From: Anoxybacillus tengchongensis
GTDB lineage: Bacteria > Bacillota > Bacilli > Bacillales > Anoxybacillaceae
Direction of reading: 5' to 3'
Length of the DNA: 64,000 nucleotides
NCBI RefSeq assembly: GCF_014201585.1
Contig: NZ_JACHES010000010.1
Location: forward strand, 47,371 to 111,370
In this document: positions 45,535 through 54,163 of the stretch, one piece after another
How positions within the stretch are numbered: the stretch's first letter is position 1
Layout: each line of letters begins with the position of its first letter
Program-made: the position numbers and the translations under genes
Notes under the pieces: model-generated
Told to the model about the DNA's origin: nothing
Seen by the model: only the letters and a program-made list of their open reading frames with translations
The model's database searches: none

Positions 45535-46927
45535 GTTCTCCCTCCTCTCGCCATTCATATACGGTGATGCGTCCGTACACAGGGTCAGATAATAAACTCG
45601 ATTCATACGTTCGAACGGAACGAATATACGGACGAACGTCTATGCCTTGCGCTTGAAATCCTTTAATCACATGGTCGGTGACATACACTTTCGCATGTGG
45701 AAATGCCGCTTTTTCACGCTCGAAAACGTCAAATGAAAACACTCGCCCATGCGGAAACGAAACACGTAAATATTCAAGAACGCGCGTCTCTTCCCACGTA
45801 AATAAAACAAAAGGCTTTTCTTTCTGTTCAAAATCATACGCCAACTGATACGTCGCTGGCAACCGTGTCGCTTGATGCTTGATTGCTTGCGTGCCGATGA
45901 CCGTTTGCGAGAGAAGCAAAACAAACGCCACGGTAAGCCGTAGACGTGATGACGATTGAAGGGCACTGACAAACAAAAAGAATGAAACAATGACGACAAT
46001 CGGCAATATATGTCTTGGCTTTTCAATATTTTGCGCAAACAATGCCCATAGAAAATATGTTAATAAAAGCAAACGATATAAAGGCGGGATCGCTATTTGT
46101 TTCCACGTCATAGCTAATAAAATAATAAAGCAACTCAGTAGCCATATCGACTGCTTGGCCATGCCTGTCCAAATGATATTATAAAAAATAAGCACAATGG
46201 CTCGTTGCCAAAACGGTGCTTCATCTGTCGACACCGTTCCCCCCCATTGCGTAAAATGTCCTGTTGTAAATGAAAGAGCCAACTGCCAAAACCCTTCCCC
46301 CTCTGTTGTAGCTACTGCCATAATCCAAATAAATTGAAAAGCAACGGCTACAAAACTGTATAACAGAAGCGTTTTAAAGCGATATGCTCGCTTCCACCAA
46401 ACGTATAAAATGCCAATCCCAAAAGGAATGTACGATAAACGAATGCCGAGCATGACGCTAAATAACCATAACGGCAGCAACTGCATATCAATACGGTCCG
46501 AGTGAAGCGCACGTTGTAAACTCCATACATACCACCATAAAACAGCGAGTGCACTTCCTTCCGACATCGGTTGCGAAACGATAAGCATGACATAACTAAG
46601 CGATTGAACGAGTGCAGTAACAACCCACGCGTACTTTTTTTCCACAAATGTTTTTGCAAGCAAATATATTGGAATTGAGGTGCTGATCATAAGCAAACTG
46701 TTCCAAATCGCCAGCGCCTTGGCAGGATTGGCGACAAATGAATGAATGAGCATGCCTCCAAAAATAAAGTACGGATATCCCGGAAAATGCGGCTGCATTG
46801 CAAGCAAATCATATCGCTCAAGCGCCAATGCAAAGTCGACTTCATCCCACGTAGCCGCAAACGGGCTAGCATATACGATATAAGATATATAGACGGCAAA
46901 TAGCCCGATGATCGAAGCCATGCGCAC
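45527..46927 (-). CDS. Polytopic GT-C-type glycosyltransferase-like membrane protein
   Basis: A 466-residue protein with about ten membrane segments. The first extracellular loop carries an acidic pair ([20 protein letters not shown]), the hallmark of GT-C enzymes that take sugars from polyprenyl-phosphate donors. [14 protein letters not shown] and the membrane pattern fit the PMT_2/GT39-like group. The C-terminal roughly 110 residues are soluble ([19 protein letters not shown]). The start is GTG 46927 behind AGGAGGGG. It overlaps uvrC by 8 bp, so uvrC may depend on its transcript. The donor could be a product of the GT2 gene at 48736-49458; that link is inference. Acceptor unknown. Confidence 0.75.
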   Translation of the reverse strand: MRMASIIGLFAVYISYIVYASPFAATWDEVDFALALERYDLLAMQPHFPGYPYFIFGGMLIHSFVANPAKALAIWNSLLMISTSIPIYLLAKTFVEKKYAWVVTALVQSLSYVMLIVSQPMSEGSALAVLWWYVWSLQRALHSDRIDMQLLPLWLFSVMLGIRLSYIPFGIGILYVWWKRAYRFKTLLLYSFVAVAFQFIWIMAVATTEGEGFWQLALSFTTGHFTQWGGTVSTDEAPFWQRAIVLIFYNIIWTGMAKQSIWLLSCFIILLAMTWKQIAIPPLYRLLLLTYFLWALFAQNIEKPRHILPIVVIVSFFLFVSALQSSSRLRLTVAFVLLLSQTVIGTQAIKHQATRLPATYQLAYDFEQKEKPFVLFTWEETRVLEYLRVSFPHGRVFSFDVFEREKAAFPHAKVYVTDHVIKGFQAQGIDVRPYIRSVRTYESSLLSDPVYGRITVYEWREEGERE

Positions 46928-46943
46928 AATAACCCCTCCTAAG

Positions 46944-46972
46944 CAAAAAAGTACAAGGTTCCTCCTTGTACT
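46944..46972 (-). terminator. Terminator after the FTR1 gene
   Basis: AAGTACAAGG-AGGAA-CCTTGTACTT followed by TTTTGC on the minus strand. Confidence 0.9.
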
Positions 46973-47896
46973 TTACATTACTTGTTGTTCAAGCACCTGC
47001 TCATTTTTTTTGCTTTTTTCTTTTTTTACTTCTTTCGCGTGATAACGTGTTTTTACGAGTAAATAAATGACCACGAAGTAACCGATGTATGCTAACACTT
47101 CTTCTAGTGACGGCATCGATGAGTAACCGAATAACGCCTTAAGGAAAATGCCAACATCGCCAGAGAGAATAGGCTCTTGACCTGTATCACGCACGAAATG
47201 TTCATGGTCAATCGGATGCTCTGGCATAAACCATGTAATATCATAAACGTGTGGCATGACACTGCCGATAATTTTTAAATCTTGTAACATGGAAACACCT
47301 TGCACAAGCAATCCGGCCGCAATCAAAATAATAAACGCACCTGTCACTTTAAAAAACGTTTTTAGTGGTACACGCATCGTTCCTTTAAAGAACATATAGC
47401 TGACAATAGCTGCAATCGTTAACCCTGTAATTGCCCCCCATCCTTGTACTGCCGCTCCGATATTTCCACCTGTAATCGCAGCAAAGAAAAAGACCGTCTC
47501 GACTCCTTCACGCAATACTACTAAAAACGAATGCATAACCATGCCGAATACGTCGCCTTTTGACACGTATTTGCTCATTTTTCCTTCCATACTACTTTTT
47601 ATGTCTTTACTATGTTCCGCCATCCAAAAAACCATTTGCGTCAATAAGATGGAAGAAATAAAAATAATGCTTACCTTTAAATACATTTCGCTCGCCATCG
47701 TTGAAAAGCCGGTTAGCACAACTTGGAATAATAAAGCGACGATCGCACTTGCAAACACGGCTAATCCTGCACCGAGCCAAACATATTTCACATACCGTGA
47801 TTGATCAATTCGTTTTAAGTATGATGTAATAATCCCTACAATTAATAGTGCTTCTAATGCTTCACGAAACGTAATGAGCAGCGCTTGAACTTCCAA
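46973..47896 (-). CDS. FTR1/EfeU family iron permease
   Basis: A 307-residue polytopic protein of the oxidase-dependent Fe transporter family. Both iron-binding REXXE motifs are intact: REALE at residues 11-15 and REGVE at 129-133, each inside a membrane helix. About seven helices and a basic C-terminus follow (KKEKSKKN). It lies 18 bp after the gene for a helical membrane-anchored protein, and both sit behind a Fur-box promoter. This suggests iron-repressed uptake. No EfeB-type peroxidase is present in the window. Confidence 0.9.
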   Translation of the reverse strand: MEVQALLITFREALEALLIVGIITSYLKRIDQSRYVKYVWLGAGLAVFASAIVALLFQVVLTGFSTMASEMYLKVSIIFISSILLTQMVFWMAEHSKDIKSSMEGKMSKYVSKGDVFGMVMHSFLVVLREGVETVFFFAAITGGNIGAAVQGWGAITGLTIAAIVSYMFFKGTMRVPLKTFFKVTGAFIILIAAGLLVQGVSMLQDLKIIGSVMPHVYDITWFMPEHPIDHEHFVRDTGQEPILSGDVGIFLKALFGYSSMPSLEEVLAYIGYFVVIYLLVKTRYHAKEVKKEKSKKNEQVLEQQVM

Positions 47897-47914
47897 CCTA
47901 CACGACCCCTTTCT

Positions 47915-48661
47915 TTACTTTCGTTTTCTTATCGCGTACACTACAACAGCCGCAATAACTCCCACAATTACAATGATTGGGATCCAGTTTTTCATATCAG
48001 ACAAATCTGTCCACTCTGTCTTTTTTGCTGCTGCTAATCGGTCTAAATCTTCTTCCGTAAAATGACCTGTTTCGACACTCTCTAATTCAAATTGATCTTG
48101 CAACGCTTGCAAAATGGTATGCTTACTTTCTTTAAATTGATCGATGTTTGACTCTTTTTTTCCTACTCCGAACAATCCTGGATTTCCGAGCGATTGAAGA
48201 GCAACATCAAACTGTTGTTTTAATTTTTCGTCGAGTTCCGCATTCTTTTGTTGCACGATTGGTGAGAGTGCTTTATATGTAGCAAATGCTTTTGCCAATA
48301 AACGTTTGCTCGTATCGTAGTTGTCGAAGTTTTTCTCTACGTTTTCTAAACGGCGCGCCACGTTAAGCACAAGCACTTTTTGCATCGCGGAAACGATCGT
48401 ATCTGCATCTTTCTGCTCAATTGCCTCTAAAATGATGGCAGACGGTTCCGGACCCATATGCATATCAATTTCTTTTTGCACCGTTTCGTAAATGGCTTTC
48501 ACTTCATCGAACTTTTTCTCTCGCGCTTTCGCTACCATTTCTTTATACGCTTCCGCAACCGCTTCTTCGTTCGGATCACCGTATGAGTAAGCGAACGAAG
48601 AAGTAGGGACTAATGTGAAAATCAATATCATTGATAAACAAAAAAATAAAAACTTTTTCAA
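47915..48661 (-). CDS. Exported helical protein with C-terminal membrane anchor, partner of the FTR1 permease
   Basis: This 248-residue protein has a signal peptide (MKKFLFFCLSMILIF, cleavage near SFA-YS), an all-helical extracellular part, and one C-terminal membrane helix (about 225-243) ending RKRK. Candidate metal residues include the Met/His-rich KEIDMHMGPEP at about 63-73. In many bacterial FTR1 proteins a helical exported domain is fused ahead of the permease; here it appears as a separate gene directly upstream. I infer it presents iron to the permease. It is the first gene behind the Fur-box promoter; ATG behind GGAGGAGA. Confidence 0.75.
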   Translation of the reverse strand: MKKFLFFCLSMILIFTLVPTSSFAYSYGDPNEEAVAEAYKEMVAKAREKKFDEVKAIYETVQKEIDMHMGPEPSAIILEAIEQKDADTIVSAMQKVLVLNVARRLENVEKNFDNYDTSKRLLAKAFATYKALSPIVQQKNAELDEKLKQQFDVALQSLGNPGLFGVGKKESNIDQFKESKHTILQALQDQFELESVETGHFTEEDLDRLAAAKKTEWTDLSDMKNWIPIIVIVGVIAAVVVYAIRKRK

Positions 48662-48684
48662 TCCGATCTCCTCCTTCGATGATA

Positions 48685-48713
48685 ATGATAATAATTATCA
48701 TGATAATTGTCAA
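48685..48713 (-). promoter_or_regulatory. Fur-box promoter of the FTR1 operon
   Basis: TTGACA (48708-48713) and TATCAT (48685-48690) are 17 bp apart on the minus strand. The perfect Fur box TGATAAT-A-ATTATCA (48686-48700) lies across the spacer and -10. Fe-Fur binding should block RNA polymerase directly. Confidence 0.92.
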
Positions 48714-48716
48714 GAA

Positions 48717-48743
48717 AAAACGCTAGAGAATCTCCCTAGCGTT
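48717..48743 (-). terminator. Terminator after the GT2 gene
   Basis: AACGCTAG-GGAGATTCT-CTAGCGTT followed by TTTTC on the minus strand, overlapping the GT2 stop. It isolates the glycan genes from the FTR1 operon. Confidence 0.88.
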
Positions 48744-49458
48744 GCTGAATAGAGCGCATATGCTTTCGTTTCACTGGACGGCACATCTCTTTCACAATAG
48801 CCGGAATGACATGTTTGAGGTAAGCTGTAAATTTAATAAATGATTGACCCGTCGTTCTTACTTGATATACAATTGGCACTTCTTTTAACCGAAATCCTTT
48901 GCGCACTAAATTTAACGTCAATACTTGAGCATAGTTGTAATCATGAATAATTTCTGCTTCTTCCATCGCTTGACGAGAAAATGCTCGCATTCCTGATTGA
49001 CCGTCATAAATCCATCTTTTCAATAAGATGGATTGAATAAATGTAAATAAGTAATTTCCAATTCGCCGATGCCACTTCATTCCTTGAATCGTCCCTAAAA
49101 AACGGGAACCCATTGTATAATCTGCTTCTCCATGTAAAATAGGCATAATGAGATCAGGAATTTGTTCCGGTGGATATTCGTTATCTGCATCAATCATCAC
49201 ACCGATATCCGCACCAAGTTCGACGCATTGTTGTAAGCCGGTGCGCACAGCTGCACCTAGCCCTCGATTTCGTTCGTGCCGGTAAATGAAATCCGCTCCC
49301 GCTCGTTTAGCTATATCAACTGTACGATCTGTTGATCCATCGTCGACAACAAGAACGTGTACTTCTATATTCGGTTGAATATGTCTTGGAATACGACGAA
49401 TGACTTCCCCAATTGCTTCCTCCTCATTATGTGCTGGTAAAAATACAATTACTTTCAT
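48736..49458 (-). CDS. Family 2 glycosyltransferase (dolichol-phosphate-mannose-synthase-like)
   Basis: A 240-residue GT-A enzyme. The nucleotide-sugar motifs are FLPAHNEEEAIGEVI, VVDDGSTDRTVDIA, and the metal-binding DxD as MIDADNEYPPEQI; GQSGMRAFSR follows. The length and absence of membrane helices fit the soluble DPM1-like group, which loads a sugar onto polyprenyl phosphate. It is the last gene of a four-gene unit; its ATG overlaps the upstream stop (ATGA). Sugar identity is unknown. Confidence 0.88.
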   Translation of the reverse strand: MKVIVFLPAHNEEEAIGEVIRRIPRHIQPNIEVHVLVVDDGSTDRTVDIAKRAGADFIYRHERNRGLGAAVRTGLQQCVELGADIGVMIDADNEYPPEQIPDLIMPILHGEADYTMGSRFLGTIQGMKWHRRIGNYLFTFIQSILLKRWIYDGQSGMRAFSRQAMEEAEIIHDYNYAQVLTLNLVRKGFRLKEVPIVYQVRTTGQSFIKFTAYLKHVIPAIVKEMCRPVKRKHMRSIQQR

Positions 49459-50897
49459 CGTTCCCCCTCTTTCTTTAGCGCTTCAACTAACACAGGGCCA
49501 CGGCTATGGCTCGGATATGGTGCTCCTAACAAATAAGCGATCGTTGGAGCAAGAGAAACGAGGCTATGTTTTTCGTCAATTCGCTTCCCTTTTTCAATCA
49601 TTGGACCGTACATAAAAAATGGCACATATCGTTCTCCTTCATCTAAATGGCCATGTCCGCCAATTCCATCTGCTTGTCCATGATCTGCACAAATGATTAA
49701 CGTTGTATTATCCATTTTTCCTTGTTCGTGCAACCATTCAATAAATTGTTGAATTAATGTGTCAACTTCTTCAATTTTTTGTACGTATTCATCATAGTGT
49801 ACACCACGGCTATGTCCTGTTTGATCCGTTCCGATAAATTGAACGACAAGTAAATGTAAATCTTGTTCGGTCATCAGTTGTTTTGCGCGTTCCATAATAT
49901 TGCGATCAGCAACATCGTTATGCATGACAGCCGTTACCGTTTCGACATCATTTCCTAGGGAATCGACAAGATGAGCGATGCCGAGCACTTTTCCTTTTTT
50001 CCCTACTTTCCGGAGAACATCAAAAATACTTTCGACACGAATCCCTAGTTTCCATACCATATTTGAACGAATGCCGTGTTCAAACGGGTATGTTCCTGTG
50101 AGCATCGATGTAAAGCATACGACCGTTCTTGCGGGATATACCGTTTCCATTTGCGTAAAATCCGTTCCATTCGTACGAAGCGACTTTAAAAATGGGGCGT
50201 TGGCTTGTTCAAAACGATCCTTTCTCATTCCGTCAACAACAAGAACGATGACGCGATCACTTAACGATTTCTCATTTGGCGGCACGTTATTTGTATAATG
50301 GTCAATCACTTTTGGTTTCCAATCAAATAAATAACGATGCAAAATAAACGACCATACGAAAACAAAGACGTAAAAAGCGATAAATGACGGAGTATGTACA
50401 TCGTGTTGTACTCCGTATTCCCATACAGAAAGAAGAAGTAATGCTTTTGGCAATTGTTCTTGTGCATTTCCGCTCGTTGAGTCGCTATTTTTTAACACAA
50501 GTTTCCAAAAACGAGTGAAATTCAACCATGTTGTTCCAATACGTAAATGATAGTATAATGTTCCCCAAAAGAAAACGGTAAAAAAGAAATAGAGGCTAAC
50601 AGCAAGTAAAAGTAAAGTCGTCGGTACGAAAGACGAAATCATCAAAAAAATGACATAAGGAATCCATAAATAGTTACGTAAAAATAACGGATAGTCATAT
50701 ATGTAATACAAAACAAAAAGAGGAACTGTTAGCAAAAAGCTATGGAATATTTTTCCTCCCTCTTCCAACGTCATTCCATCTAACAAGTGAAAAAGAAGCA
50801 TTGTCCCTATAACGAAAATCGGGGTAAATGGCTTTCCTTCATTTAATAAATTCCAACACCTTGCTGCTATTTTTTCAAACTTCGATGCTTTTTTCAC
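49455..50897 (-). CDS. Membrane-bound alkaline phosphatase superfamily enzyme (type I phosphodiesterase-like)
   Basis: A 480-residue protein with about six membrane segments in the first 210 residues and an extracellular catalytic domain after them. Metal and nucleophile motifs are in order: VLVVDGMRKDRF (Asp), VYPARTVVCFTSMLTG (Thr nucleophile), FIGTDQTGHSRG (Asp, His), CADHGQADGIGGHGH (Asp, His, His). This layout recalls phospho-group transferases such as GPI ethanolamine-phosphate transferases and PF01663 phosphodiesterases. Its reaction here is inferred only. The start is GTG 50897 behind AAAGGAGA, overlapping the flippase stop by 4 bp. Confidence 0.8.
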   Translation of the reverse strand: MKKASKFEKIAARCWNLLNEGKPFTPIFVIGTMLLFHLLDGMTLEEGGKIFHSFLLTVPLFVLYYIYDYPLFLRNYLWIPYVIFLMISSFVPTTLLLLAVSLYFFFTVFFWGTLYYHLRIGTTWLNFTRFWKLVLKNSDSTSGNAQEQLPKALLLLSVWEYGVQHDVHTPSFIAFYVFVFVWSFILHRYLFDWKPKVIDHYTNNVPPNEKSLSDRVIVLVVDGMRKDRFEQANAPFLKSLRTNGTDFTQMETVYPARTVVCFTSMLTGTYPFEHGIRSNMVWKLGIRVESIFDVLRKVGKKGKVLGIAHLVDSLGNDVETVTAVMHNDVADRNIMERAKQLMTEQDLHLLVVQFIGTDQTGHSRGVHYDEYVQKIEEVDTLIQQFIEWLHEQGKMDNTTLIICADHGQADGIGGHGHLDEGERYVPFFMYGPMIEKGKRIDEKHSLVSLAPTIAYLLGAPYPSHSRGPVLVEALKKEGER

Positions 50898-51811
50898 GTT
50901 ACGTTCTCCTTTCGAACGAATGTCCATAACGTTGGGATGCGCCACCATACGTATAGCCCAACGACATAAGAAAATAAAAATTTAAATAAATGGGTCGCTA
51001 GTGCAAGGGCATATGCTTGTTCCCAATCTGAGTGAATGCGCGTTAACGCAAACGCCATGACAGCCTCATATGTCGCTAATCCTCCCGGAGTCATTTGAAA
51101 TACTTGTCCACCAACCGCCATACTATTTACCCATAGCGCCTCCGTAAACGAAAGAGGAAAAGCAATCATTTTCGCCATTTCAAACAAAACGACCGCTTCA
51201 CATACCCAACTAAAAACAATGGCAACAACAATCGGTCCAACACGACGACTTTTCCGTATGACATTCCAATGTTGTTTATGTTTTTGTATCCATGACGGAT
51301 TCATCTGTTGAAGCACGACAAATAAAGCAATTATACCGGCAACAACGAGCGGAAAAACAAGGGCAGAACGTACAAGCGTTTGCATATAAACGATTGCCCC
51401 CGAAAAAGCAAACAAAAATAAAACAATAAAATCAAAAAGACGTAGTACAATGACAGACTGGGCAACAATCGCAAATGGAATGCGATTTTGTTTTGCACAT
51501 ATGCCGATGCGAGCGACATCACCGATTTTAATCGGAAATATATGGTTTATAAATAAACTAGCAAATAATCCGTCGACACATGTTTGGAAATGGGTGTGAG
51601 GCAAATACCATTTCCATGCTATAGCACGTAAAACGAAGGCGAGCCCATACATGGTGAACATATAACTCGTATGCCAAGGTTGCGAAACAAGCCTGTGCAT
51701 AAGATCAAACAATAGTCGTGCATCAAAATGGTGAATCGTCATCCATATAAACGCTACAATACATATCAAGCTAATGAGTCGCATCAAAATTTTTATTTGT
51801 TTCGTTTTCAT
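50894..51811 (-). CDS. LPG-synthase transmembrane (UPF0104/YbhN-like) putative flippase
   Basis: A 305-residue protein with about eight membrane segments of the lysylphosphatidylglycerol_TM family: FLFNHIFPIKIGDVARIG-like sequence (SLFINHIFPIKIGDVARIG), and QMTPGGLATYEAVMAFAL near the end. The family moves lipid-linked substrates or is fused to transferases; no transferase domain is present here. I use the ATG at 51811 (MKTKQIKIL). It overlaps the epimerase 3' end by 41 bp, and its ribosome site is weak, suggesting coupling. A role in flipping the product of the GT2 enzyme is inference. Confidence 0.8.
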   Translation of the reverse strand: MKTKQIKILMRLISLICIVAFIWMTIHHFDARLLFDLMHRLVSQPWHTSYMFTMYGLAFVLRAIAWKWYLPHTHFQTCVDGLFASLFINHIFPIKIGDVARIGICAKQNRIPFAIVAQSVIVLRLFDFIVLFLFAFSGAIVYMQTLVRSALVFPLVVAGIIALFVVLQQMNPSWIQKHKQHWNVIRKSRRVGPIVVAIVFSWVCEAVVLFEMAKMIAFPLSFTEALWVNSMAVGGQVFQMTPGGLATYEAVMAFALTRIHSDWEQAYALALATHLFKFLFSYVVGLYVWWRIPTLWTFVRKENVT

Positions 51812-52748
51812 ATTGCTTCGCCCATTCAATCGTCTTTGCCAATCCTTCCCGCAACGATATGCGCGGTTCGTACCCAATTTTTTCTTTTGCTTTCGTAATA
51901 TCGGCCCATGTGGCAACAACATCACCGAGGCGAGGCGGTTCGTAATGAACACGCATATGTGGAAAATGGGTGCGCAACTCCGCAAGCAATTGCTTCATCG
52001 TCACCGGTTGACCAGCCCCAAGATTAAAAATATCACTTTCCCCTTTTCGTTCTAACGCTTGAATCATTCCGGCAACAATGTCATCAATATACGTATAATC
52101 GCGTGCCGTATGATCACCGTAAACGGTAATCGGCTCGTCACGCAACAATTGACGAATAAACTTACTAATCGCCATATCCGGACGTCCCCACGGCCCATAT
52201 ACTGTAAAATAACGAAAAATCGTCATCGTATAGCCATATATGTGTGCATATGCGTGACAAAACGATTCAGCACTATATTTCGCCGCTGCATACGGAGAAA
52301 TAACTTGACCATTTGCCATTTCTTCCTTTAACGGCTGAAACGCTTGATTACCGTATACAGAAGAAGAAGACGCAAATAAAACGTGCTGAACTCCCGCTTC
52401 CCCTGCTACTTGTAATATGTTCACTGTCGCTTTCACATCGTAATCAATGTATGCTAACGGCTCTGATAACGATGGCTGTACGCCTGGCAACGCCGCTAGA
52501 TGGAATACCACATTCGGTCGATGATGAAAAAAAATAGTTTTCAACACATCAAATTGAAGAATATCTACATTGTAAAAATGAAAAAAACCGACATTTTTTA
52601 TTTGTTGGAGTTGGTATTGTTTCCGACACGTTGAATAATATGGATGGAAATTGTCGATAACAACGAGCTCATGTCCAAGTTCAAGTATTTTTTTTCCTAG
52701 ATGACTACCGATAAACCCTGCTCCACCTGTGATACATACTTTTGTCAT
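51771..52748 (-). CDS. NAD-dependent UDP-sugar epimerase (GalE/UDP-glucuronate epimerase-like)
   Basis: A 325-residue short-chain dehydrogenase of the extended type. NAD motif: VCITGGAGFIGSHLGKKI. Catalytic triad: SSSSVYG (Ser) with SPYAAAKYSAE (Tyr and Lys). GPWGRPDMAISKFIRQLL is typical of UDP-glucuronate 4-epimerases. The ATG at 52748 follows AAGGAGTT, preferred over a Met eight codons upstream. It is the first gene of the glycan unit and should supply its sugar nucleotide. The exact substrate cannot be read from sequence. Confidence 0.88.
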   Translation of the reverse strand: MTKVCITGGAGFIGSHLGKKILELGHELVVIDNFHPYYSTCRKQYQLQQIKNVGFFHFYNVDILQFDVLKTIFFHHRPNVVFHLAALPGVQPSLSEPLAYIDYDVKATVNILQVAGEAGVQHVLFASSSSVYGNQAFQPLKEEMANGQVISPYAAAKYSAESFCHAYAHIYGYTMTIFRYFTVYGPWGRPDMAISKFIRQLLRDEPITVYGDHTARDYTYIDDIVAGMIQALERKGESDIFNLGAGQPVTMKQLLAELRTHFPHMRVHYEPPRLGDVVATWADITKAKEKIGYEPRISLREGLAKTIEWAKQYENETNKNFDATH

Positions 52749-52792
52749 TTGTGTAACTCCTTCATCGTTCATCGCCTTACTATTGTATCACA

Positions 52793-52826
52793 ACAAAAAA
52801 GCCGCGTGGTATGCGCGGCTTTTTTG
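52793..52826. terminator. Terminator between the iron lipoprotein and the glycan operon
   Basis: AAAAAAGCCGCG and CGCGGCTTTTTT form a strong stem with T tracts on both strands. It ends the lipoprotein transcript. Confidence 0.93.
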
Positions 52827-52831
52827 TTTGT

Positions 52832-54037
52832 TTATTGAACAATAGCACTTACAGCATCAAGCACAGCTTTGCTATATTGAGCAGCTTCATCTTTTTTATT
52901 TTCAGCAATCGCGTTATACCACTTTTCTGCTGTTGCAAACAATTCCGCTGCTTTTTCATCGCCTAATTTTGCTTGAACATCTAATTCAATTGCCTTTAAG
53001 AACATATTACCTTCTAACGCTTTTACTTTCGCTTCGACAACGTTATTCTCATCTAACTGTGCCGGTGCTTTTTCATGATAGCCTTTCATTTTACCAAACA
53101 ACGCTTTAGCATATAATGCGCTTACTTCTGATGCTTTGATCGTTTTGTAATCGTTATTTAACGATAAAATCTCATCCAAACGTGCTGTCGCCGCTTCATC
53201 TCCTTCAGCTAAAGAGCCTTTAATCGCTTGGAAAAAGCCCCATGCTTCTGCTTGTTGTCCTTTCAGTTCATCTTCTGCCTTTCCTTCTTTCACACCTGCT
53301 TCAATTTTCTCAGCATATGATTTTGACGCTAAATAGTAGCTACGATAGATCGATTTATCCGTCAACTGAATGTACACTTTAAAATCATCTACGTTATTGG
53401 CTTTTAACGCCTCTTCTTGCGCTGCTAAACCAGCGTTAATGCTTTGTTCAAGGCTAGATTCTCCCGTTAATTGGTAATATTCGTCACGTTTCATTGCCGT
53501 TGGAACGAAAATTTCTGTTGCTAGCAATTTTATTTGATCAAACAATGCTGTCGCCTTTTGTTGATCACCAGCTTCAAGTGCAGCTACAACATCTTTTTGT
53601 AATTTTTTTTGTAACTGATAAAAATACGATTGTGTCACTTTATCAACAATTTGACGTGCTGGATGAACATTTAACTCTCCACTTTTTCCACCTTGAATCG
53701 CTGCTTCAATCGTTTGAGCAAATGTACCATCCAATTCATTAATTGGCTTTTGTAGTTGCTCTACGTATGTTTTTTCTACAAGACTCCAATCAACTGGCTG
53801 TCCTTCTTTTGCTTTTTCTGTTTCAGCTTTGATTGCTTTATAAGCATCAATAAACGCTTGAACGTTTACTTCTTCCACTTGTTCAGTTTCAGGCGACTGC
53901 TGTTCTTCCTGTTTTTCTTCTACTTTTGTTTCTTCCTTCTTCTCCGTCGTTTCTGTCTTTTGTTGACCACAACCTGCAAGAATCCCACCTGCTAATAAAA
54001 ACATCGCAAATACAGCTTTTAATTGACGTTTTTTCAT
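52832..54037 (-). CDS. Fur-regulated helical lipoprotein, probable iron-uptake component
   Basis: A 401-residue lipoprotein. The signal MKKRQLKAVFAMFLLAG ends in the lipobox LAGC (Cys23). An acidic Glu/Lys linker follows (about 27-57), then a wholly helical domain with recurring helices of similar pattern (SYFYQLQKKL; SYYLASKSYAEKI; ALYAKALFGKM). VHPARQIVDKVTQSYFYQL (about 124-142) might bind metal. It is monocistronic behind a strong promoter with a Fur box. Imelysin/EfeO-like iron binding is inferred from control, location and helical make-up; I do not see a diagnostic motif. The ATG at 54037 has a rather distant GGGGG. Confidence 0.7.
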   Translation of the reverse strand: MKKRQLKAVFAMFLLAGGILAGCGQQKTETTEKKEETKVEEKQEEQQSPETEQVEEVNVQAFIDAYKAIKAETEKAKEGQPVDWSLVEKTYVEQLQKPINELDGTFAQTIEAAIQGGKSGELNVHPARQIVDKVTQSYFYQLQKKLQKDVVAALEAGDQQKATALFDQIKLLATEIFVPTAMKRDEYYQLTGESSLEQSINAGLAAQEEALKANNVDDFKVYIQLTDKSIYRSYYLASKSYAEKIEAGVKEGKAEDELKGQQAEAWGFFQAIKGSLAEGDEAATARLDEILSLNNDYKTIKASEVSALYAKALFGKMKGYHEKAPAQLDENNVVEAKVKALEGNMFLKAIELDVQAKLGDEKAAELFATAEKWYNAIAENKKDEAAQYSKAVLDAVSAIVQ

Positions 54038-54059
54038 TTCGTATGTATCCCCCTTTTTT

Positions 54060-54116
54060 TGATAACGATTATCATTAACCGTTATCATTATAGTAGAGAA
54101 CGATTTTCAATGTCAA
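54060..54116 (-). promoter_or_regulatory. Promoter and Fur boxes of the iron lipoprotein gene
   Basis: TTGACA (54111-54116) and TATAAT (54087-54092) are 18 bp apart on the minus strand. Directly downstream lie TGATAAC-G-ATTATCA (plus-strand reading, 54060-54074; one mismatch to the Fur consensus) and an overlapping second half-site array up to 54089. Confidence 0.88.
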
Positions 54117-54125
54117 TATAAAATT

Positions 54126-54158
54126 TCAAAAAAAATGCCCCGGATGTCTCCGAGGCAT
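54126..54158 (-). terminator. Terminator after trxA
   Basis: ATGCCTCGGA-GACA-TCCGGGGCAT followed by TTTTTTTG on the minus strand. Confidence 0.92.
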
Positions 54159-54163
54159 GTCAA

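Noticed and set aside
51812..51985. 58-codon N-terminal extension of the flippase gene
   Set aside because: It lies in the epimerase coding region in a second frame and adds residues unlike a membrane-protein start.
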